Assembly: GCF_007896845.1 (NCBI RefSeq)
Contig: NZ_VOHS01000011.1
Coordinates: 122,621 to 186,620 of the forward strand
Length of the DNA stretch: 64,000 bases
Origin: Chitinophaga pinensis
GTDB taxonomy: Bacteria > Bacteroidota > Bacteroidia > Chitinophagales > Chitinophagaceae
Direction of reading: 5' to 3'
Below, piece by piece: positions 60,242 to 64,000 of the stretch. The position numbers were made by a program, and so were the translations under genes. How positions within the stretch are numbered: the first letter of the stretch is position 1; every line of letters starts with the position of its first letter. The notes beneath the pieces were generated by a model. It ran no database searches. It saw only the letters and a program-made list of their open reading frames with translations, and was not told the origin of the DNA.

Positions 60242-61144
60242 TCAATTTAGTCGTAATTTCTTTTCCAACGATTCAAACAGCTCACGATGTTTATCGGGAT
60301 TTTTCTCTTTGAGACTTTGTAAATTCTGTAGTTTCCAACGGATTGCCGGAAACTTCTCAAAGTTATAAATACTCCAATCTGGAGTTGCATTTTTGATGCT
60401 TAATAGAAATTTCTTATCACCTTCCGTTAGGTTACTATGTATGGTTTGAACTAAATTTTCGCGTATGCTTTCATACTCCTCATAACCGAATGCGTCAACT
60501 GTCATTCCTGTAAATTGATTATCCATTGTTGCCCGATGATCTTGAAAATTAGGAACAATGATTTCATTGATCGGTCTATCACTACAAAGTAAGTAGTGTA
60601 GAAAGCCTTCTTTTATTTCTTCAGTGAAACCTTCCATTTCCAGCAAATATTTCACATCAAATAGATCCCGGGGATGTTGTCTATCCAGGGCAGCAATAAT
60701 TTTACCGCCGAAAAGCTGTCCATTTGTAACAACAGGCATAACACAAAAGACTTCAAATTCATTCTGAGCTTTTTCACATAATTCCATTACCCTTGGAGCT
60801 GCTAAAGCACCACGATTAACCAAATTGACTTCCAGCTTTATATCAACTTTGTGCGCTGATATCTGGAGTTTAGCTGCATCCCGCCGATGGGTCACTCTAA
60901 CACCAGGGATAACTTTTTCAATGTTTGCCCTTATCCTTTCCAAGGCATCTTCAATACTTTTTAGTGAGGCCGCTCTATCTTCAATCGGTAAATAAGTCAG
61001 ATCAATATCAACGGACAAACGAGGCATATTCCGCACAAAAAGATTGATCGCTGTGCCACCATGAAGGGCAAAGCATTGCTCCTTTGCCACTTCTGGCAAT
61101 ACTGACAATAAAAGCGATACCTGCTTTTTATATATTTCTTCCAT
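60242..61144 (-). CDS. AbiEii/AbiGii-type nucleotidyltransferase toxin
   Basis: 300 residues. Minimal nucleotidyltransferase of the MNT/DUF1814 class: HGGTAINLF (28-36), RLSVDIDLTY (42-51; Asp46 and Asp48 bind metal), IKLEVNLVNRG with the third acidic residue, and the family stretch GGKIIAALDRQHPRDLFDVKYL. AbiEii toxins of type IV systems transfer nucleotides to tRNA or otherwise halt growth, giving phage abortive infection. Its start overlaps the end of the AbiEi-like gene by 17 bases, the standard antitoxin-toxin order. Both lie inside the tRNA-Leu island. Confidence 0.92.
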   Translation of the reverse strand: MEEIYKKQVSLLLSVLPEVAKEQCFALHGGTAINLFVRNMPRLSVDIDLTYLPIEDRAASLKSIEDALERIRANIEKVIPGVRVTHRRDAAKLQISAHKVDIKLEVNLVNRGALAAPRVMELCEKAQNEFEVFCVMPVVTNGQLFGGKIIAALDRQHPRDLFDVKYLLEMEGFTEEIKEGFLHYLLCSDRPINEIIVPNFQDHRATMDNQFTGMTVDAFGYEEYESIRENLVQTIHSNLTEGDKKFLLSIKNATPDWSIYNFEKFPAIRWKLQNLQSLKEKNPDKHRELFESLEKKLRLN

Positions 61145-61907
61145 GTTGCTTCAACTCCGGGGGGACTGTGATTTTGTATTTATCGATGTAAACCCCATTA
61201 CTGACAATGCTGCGTTTGCCAGAGCCTAGCTTAATATGGTCTAAGTTCAAATAATTAAACCAGCTATGACCCGCTTTTTCGGCCATGTAAAGGAACAATC
61301 GATTTACTTTGATTGAATTACAATTCTCAAGCAAAGTTTGAACTTGCTTGGGAGGAAGGTTATTCAGTCCTTCCATTAGTTCGAAGCATTCAATGAGTTC
61401 TTGGTTTTGGGGAGCCAAATATAAGCATTCCAGCATTGCGCGGACGGCACCTGATATTTTTATGGAGAAGTTTTTTGTCTCGATTTCCATAAGCCCTAAG
61501 TCGGGAGGTAAAAAAGATGTTTCATGATAATCAATATGATAATCCCACTCATATTGTTTAAACCATGCAGGAAGATTGTCTTTTGTGGAACCAAATAAGA
61601 TGATTCGTTTTGTAGCCAATTCTAAATAATGAGCCTTGCCTAAAAGAGATAAGGCTGTCCGGCCTCCTGGATGAATAAACGAACCAGTTTGTTGTTGTAA
61701 TGCATATATGGCACCTTCGTATGTGACTTGCTCACCCATACGGATAAAAGCGCCTGTGCCGATTGGCTTTAGCCATTTACTCTTCTTGTAACGCTGCTGC
61801 AAGTCATGGCTATATCCCTCTTTTACAAGCCACGAAGACTGAAGAACAACCCCTGATGGTTGCAGCAAGGCCAATCGGTTTATTTTCCTTTCAATTTCCG
61901 TACTCAT
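61128..61907 (-). CDS. AbiEi-like antitoxin (type IV toxin-antitoxin)
   Basis: 259 residues. N-terminal winged-helix region (about 1-90: INRLALLQPSGVVLQSSWLVKEGYSHDLQQRYKK, in parts, then WLKPIGTGAFIRMGEQVTYEGAIYALQQQ), then the AbiEi C-terminal domain (about 95-250, FIHPGGRTALSLLGKAHYL, ISGAVRAMLECLYLAP, ELIECFELMEGL). In studied systems AbiEi represses the operon by binding inverted repeats in the promoter and neutralises the toxin without a stable complex. First gene of the island operon; repeat words upstream may be its operator. Confidence 0.9.
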   Translation of the reverse strand: MSTEIERKINRLALLQPSGVVLQSSWLVKEGYSHDLQQRYKKSKWLKPIGTGAFIRMGEQVTYEGAIYALQQQTGSFIHPGGRTALSLLGKAHYLELATKRIILFGSTKDNLPAWFKQYEWDYHIDYHETSFLPPDLGLMEIETKNFSIKISGAVRAMLECLYLAPQNQELIECFELMEGLNNLPPKQVQTLLENCNSIKVNRLFLYMAEKAGHSWFNYLNLDHIKLGSGKRSIVSNGVYIDKYKITVPPELKQHGRNI

Positions 61908-61984
61908 AGTACTAATATAGGATATTATCTAAACCAAAGCAATAAGAAAGTTTATTAAATATTAAATTTTAGTACTGATAGTAC
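61907..61984. promoter_or_regulatory. Candidate AbiEi operator repeats
   Basis: TAGTACTAATA (61907-61917) and TAGTACTGATA (61970-61980, followed by GTAC, making GTAC-TGATA-GTAC) differ at one position and flank an AT-rich region that should contain the abiE promoter. Known AbiEi proteins bind paired repeats in such a place. Confidence 0.4.
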
Positions 61985-62097
61985 GACAATAATATATTTT
62001 TAAACCAACTAAATAAGATGACACTTTAAGCCGCAATGGGCATATTAGAACTATTCACTGAAAACCATTAAATCCTGTAACAACTGATTCGCTAATT

Positions 62098-62113
62098 CTC
62101 CCGTCCTGGGTAC
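62098..62113 (+). repeat. Right attachment-like site
   Basis: CTCCCGTCCTGGGTAC, an exact copy of the tRNA-Leu 3' end without the rest of the tRNA. Confidence 0.85.
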
Positions 62114-62249
62114 AAAAAGAGCAGACGCTCCGAAATTAGATTTGTTGAATCAATATAAACTTACGTATCTTAAAGTCCTCAAACTAACCATTACACCACG
62201 TAAATAATCAGTTTAATCCCTTTATTTTTTAATCTCAAAAACCATCACC

Positions 62250-63248
62250 GTGAGACCAATCACCACAAACAGCAATCAGGCTGCGAATCCCAATGCGCAA
62301 ACTGCAGTTAAACTTTGTACACCGCTTCTGCCGCTGATCCGGTTTCTGACATCGAAAAGGTATTGCCAGGCTGGAAAATCGTCTGGAATGGCATTCAGAC
62401 GAATGACGCTAACTACGCATTTATTGCTGTAGACCCCACAGGAAAAAATTTCGGACTCGCTTTCAGAGGCTCAGTTCCTCCCTTCGGTAGCTTCAGCGAC
62501 TGGGACGTTTTTGCTAACTGGGTGCTGGAAGACCTTGATGTGGCAGTACTACGCAACTGGCCTTATGCACAAAACACAGGGGCACGTATCAGTGAAGGAG
62601 CGCACATTGCCTTCGGAAATATCATGCAAATGCAGGACTCACTGGGATCAGGTAAATCTATCGTTGACTTTTAGTAAGTGATAGTGTACCCAGAGGTTCG
62701 AACCTCACCATCACAGGCCATAGTCTGGGCGGTAATATGGCGAATGTATTTACATCATTTTTCTTATCACTTGGACAGCGGCTTCTGCCTTCAAGCAACA
62801 TTTCCCTTTACACCTTTGCAGCACCTGCTGCCGGAAACAGCGCATTTGCCATAGCCCTTGACCGTAAGCTGCCTAATGCGTGGCATTACCACAACGCAAA
62901 TGATCTGGTTCCTGATTTCCCAACATTTGACGGACTGGTTTACTCAAGTCTGCTGTATAATCCTTCACCGTCTGCAGGCGCAATCACAACTACTTATAAA
63001 GGGCATACGGTTAGTCTGCGGAGGCCTTCCTCGTGCTGGCAGGTGTATTTAATCTGTACGATTATCAGCAACCTACTAATAACTACACGATCTTTGGCAC
63101 AGAATTGTATCCTAAATATAAAGACAACACTATTGGCAATTGGTTTATGCAGGCAGGTGCTCAACACCAGATCAACAATTACGCTAATTATCTCGGTGTA
63201 CAACTGCCAACAATAGCGCTTGCAGTACCAGTGATGCAATCAGTGTAA
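62250..63248 (+). pseudogene. Lipase class 3 family protein, broken by three one-base frameshifts
   Basis: Reading from GTG 62250 (MRPITTNSNQ), the chain is restored by one base at each of three runs: T3 at 62314-62316 (VKLLYTASAADP), T4 at 62669-62672 (IVDFLVSDSVPRG) and GG at 63020-63021 (SLREAFLVLAGV). The joined protein has 333 residues with GLAFRGSV (oxyanion side), the nucleophile elbow ITGHSLGGNMA, YTFAAPAAGN, and YHNANDLVPDFP with the acidic residue; a His is in KGHTVSL. There is no signal peptide. All motifs are intact and no missense decay is visible, so the three breaks look too clean for an old pseudogene. It sits beside the tRNA-Leu island but outside its repeats. Confidence 0.83.
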
Positions 63249-63301
63249 ATTTACAAATCCTGAACAGATTGGGTTAAATAATCAACCTGTATGTGTATAT
63301 T

Positions 63302-63342
63302 TAAGAGCCTTTCAGTTGTAAACCTGAAAGGCTTTTTGTTTG
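63302..63342 (+). terminator. Intrinsic terminator after the lipase gene
   Basis: AGCCTTTCAGTT, loop GTAA, ACCTGAAAGGCTTTTTG: nearly the same stem as the tRNA terminator at 60131. Confidence 0.85.
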
Positions 63343-63508
63343 TAATCCCGATAGTATATAACCATACAATTCCCCCTCCCGAAACAATAACAATTTCATC
63401 CTATCCAAAGGCTTCACCGTCATACAAACAGACAGACCAGCCATGCTGCTGGCCTATCTTCAGAAAAAAGGATTACACAGATAAGTACTGTCATACCTGA
63501 TATACGCA

Positions 63509-63538
63509 AAAATGGCTGACTTACAGGTCAGCCATTTT
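63509..63538 (-). terminator. Intrinsic terminator, minus strand
   Basis: AAAATGGCTGAC (63509-63520), loop, GTCAGCCATTTT (63527-63538); on the minus strand the stem ends in TTTTTG. It implies a transcribed minus-strand gene just to the right. Confidence 0.8.
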
Positions 63539-63683
63539 CACTTTTGATGAGATAAAATATTTTGTCTAAAAAAAAATGTATGTGGTGTGTAATCCATTCT
63601 TTAATGTCATTGTAATGAATACTCAATACGCCATATCTTACGATTTTATCCAGCAGCGTTTCCGCTTTTTCTATCCGGTTCAT
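63528..63683 (-). CDS. Possible small protein, uncertain
   Basis: 51 residues from ATG 63683: MNRIEKAETLLDKIVRYG, then VLSIHYNDIKEWITHHIHFFLDKIFYLIKSENG read in two parts. The composition (amphipathic helix, then aromatic-rich) looks protein-like, and the stop codon falls in the right arm of a minus-strand terminator. A T8 run lies within it, the kind of place where frames break in this window, so it may be part of a longer gene. No family recognised. Confidence 0.3.
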   Translation of the reverse strand: MNRIEKAETLLDKIVRYGVLSIHYNDIKEWITHHIHFFLDKIFYLIKSENG

Positions 63684-63801
63684 GAATGTAATCCCATTTC
63701 TTCTAAACAAAATATTAGTCGTAGCTACTCAGCTTACTTCCGAACTGCTTCGCCAATGAGCATAGTATAGCCATTAGCGTTTTTAGTAACGAACGCATCG
63801 A

Positions 63802-64000
63802 TTAATTTTTAGTTGTTGAAATACATATTGTTTTAGGTTGTGTTAAAATGTAAGCGCGCATCACCATACATGCGCAGGCAACGTAAGAGATATAAACGAA
63901 GTAAATCAGCGAAGAGAAGACCAAAAGTGTAGGTAATTCTGACAACAATACATGACCGGAAGATGCGGCCTGAAAGAATGGTAGATTGATTGTGAAACAC
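63802..64000 (-). CDS. Possible C-terminal end of a membrane protein, truncated by the window
   Basis: An open minus-strand frame of 65 codons enters from the right edge and stops at 63802. It is strongly hydrophobic (ELPTLLVFSSLIYFVYISYV, then ACACMVMRAYIL) and could hold one or two membrane helices. No start is visible. Length alone does not prove coding. Confidence 0.3.
   Translation of the reverse strand, partial: CFTINLPFFQAASSGHVLLSELPTLLVFSSLIYFVYISYVACACMVMRAYILTQPKTICISTTKN

Larger units (their letters stand above)
60108..62113. mobile_element. Small tRNA-Leu island carrying an AbiE toxin-antitoxin pair
   Basis: The 16 bases CTCCCGTCCTGGGTAC end tRNA-Leu (60108-60123) and recur exactly at 62098-62113, as left by tyrosine-recombinase integration into a tRNA 3' end. 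Between them lie a terminator and only two genes, an AbiEi-like antitoxin and an AbiEii-like toxin, in DNA that is more AT-rich than its surroundings by eye. No integrase or transposase is present, so the cassette must have moved with outside help, or is the remnant of a larger element. Confidence 0.75.
63343..64000. other. Right-edge region without a confirmed gene
   Basis: About 660 bases. It holds a minus-strand terminator (63509-63538), a short minus-strand reading frame behind it, and an open minus-strand frame running off the window edge. Both are described separately with low confidence; nothing else was recognised. Confidence 0.5.

Noticed and set aside
63840..63932. 30-residue very basic peptide (GTG start, ends KRRPKV)
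   Set aside because: It resembles a small ribosomal or DNA-binding tail, but it is short, has no ribosome site and lies opposite another open frame; chance is a good explanation.

Overview
The window looks like chromosomal DNA of a Bacteroidota bacterium close to Chitinophaga (Chitinophagaceae). The signs are a carboxypeptidase-regulatory-like TonB-dependent receptor, many lipoproteins with a VMSC/AMMSC-type lipobox, DUF1080 (3-keto-disaccharide hydrolase) proteins, DUF3667 and DUF3810 proteins, a GH144-like glucanase of the kind first described from Chitinophaga pinensis, the near absence of Shine-Dalgarno sequences, and promoters of the Bacteroidota type TTTG-N19-TAnnTTTG (best seen before the tRNAs at 59827-59857). 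Genus-level placement is inference.

Layout. 1-3.9 kb: an edge-truncated alpha/beta hydrolase that lacks its nucleophile, DUF423, shikimate kinase, a phosphopantetheinyl transferase and dCTP deaminase. 4.1-10.1 kb: a secreted cytochrome c/propeller protein with its DUF1080 partner, then a TonB receptor. 10.1-15.1 kb: AraC regulator, SDR, seven-heme cytochrome, and a two-gene RNA repair operon (RNA ligase plus HD-Pnk). Three of these genes carry a one-base frameshift. 15.2-23.7 kb: GH144-like glucanase, acyltransferase 3, a tiny Pro-rich lipoprotein, a second DUF1080 protein, a TPR/SRPBCC/YtxH stress-type cluster, a TlpA-like protein, VOC and a hydrolase. 23.9-25.4 kb: a CMD-domain gene and an ECF41-type sigma factor behind a sequence matching the ECF41 promoter. 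25.4-42.4 kb: YggS, acyl-CoA dehydrogenase, arginase, GH63-like glucosidase, DUF3810 protease-like protein, fructosamine kinase family, a hybrid kinase, the yceD-rpmF-plsX operon, an NtrY-like giant kinase and mazG. 42.5-59.7 kb: tex, lipoprotein, enoyl-CoA hydratase, DUF3667, a Nei-like glycosylase, HipA-like/DUF3037, a UvrA-like ATPase, TPR and NmrA proteins, a papain-like peptidase and Hsp20.

At 59.8-62.1 kb tRNA-Gly(GCC) and tRNA-Leu(TAA) share a promoter. The last 16 bases of tRNA-Leu are repeated exactly 2 kb downstream, bounding a small AT-rich cassette that holds only an AbiEi/AbiEii (type IV) toxin-antitoxin pair and no recombinase. Beyond it is a lipase class 3 gene broken by three one-base frameshifts.

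Eight one-base frameshifts can be read in the window. All are losses in short homopolymer runs and they cluster near both ends, so an under-called assembly must be weighed against true pseudogenes. No rRNA, CRISPR array, insertion sequence or replication origin was seen. The two best candidates for a special system are the att-flanked AbiE cassette and the RNA ligase/HD-Pnk repair operon.
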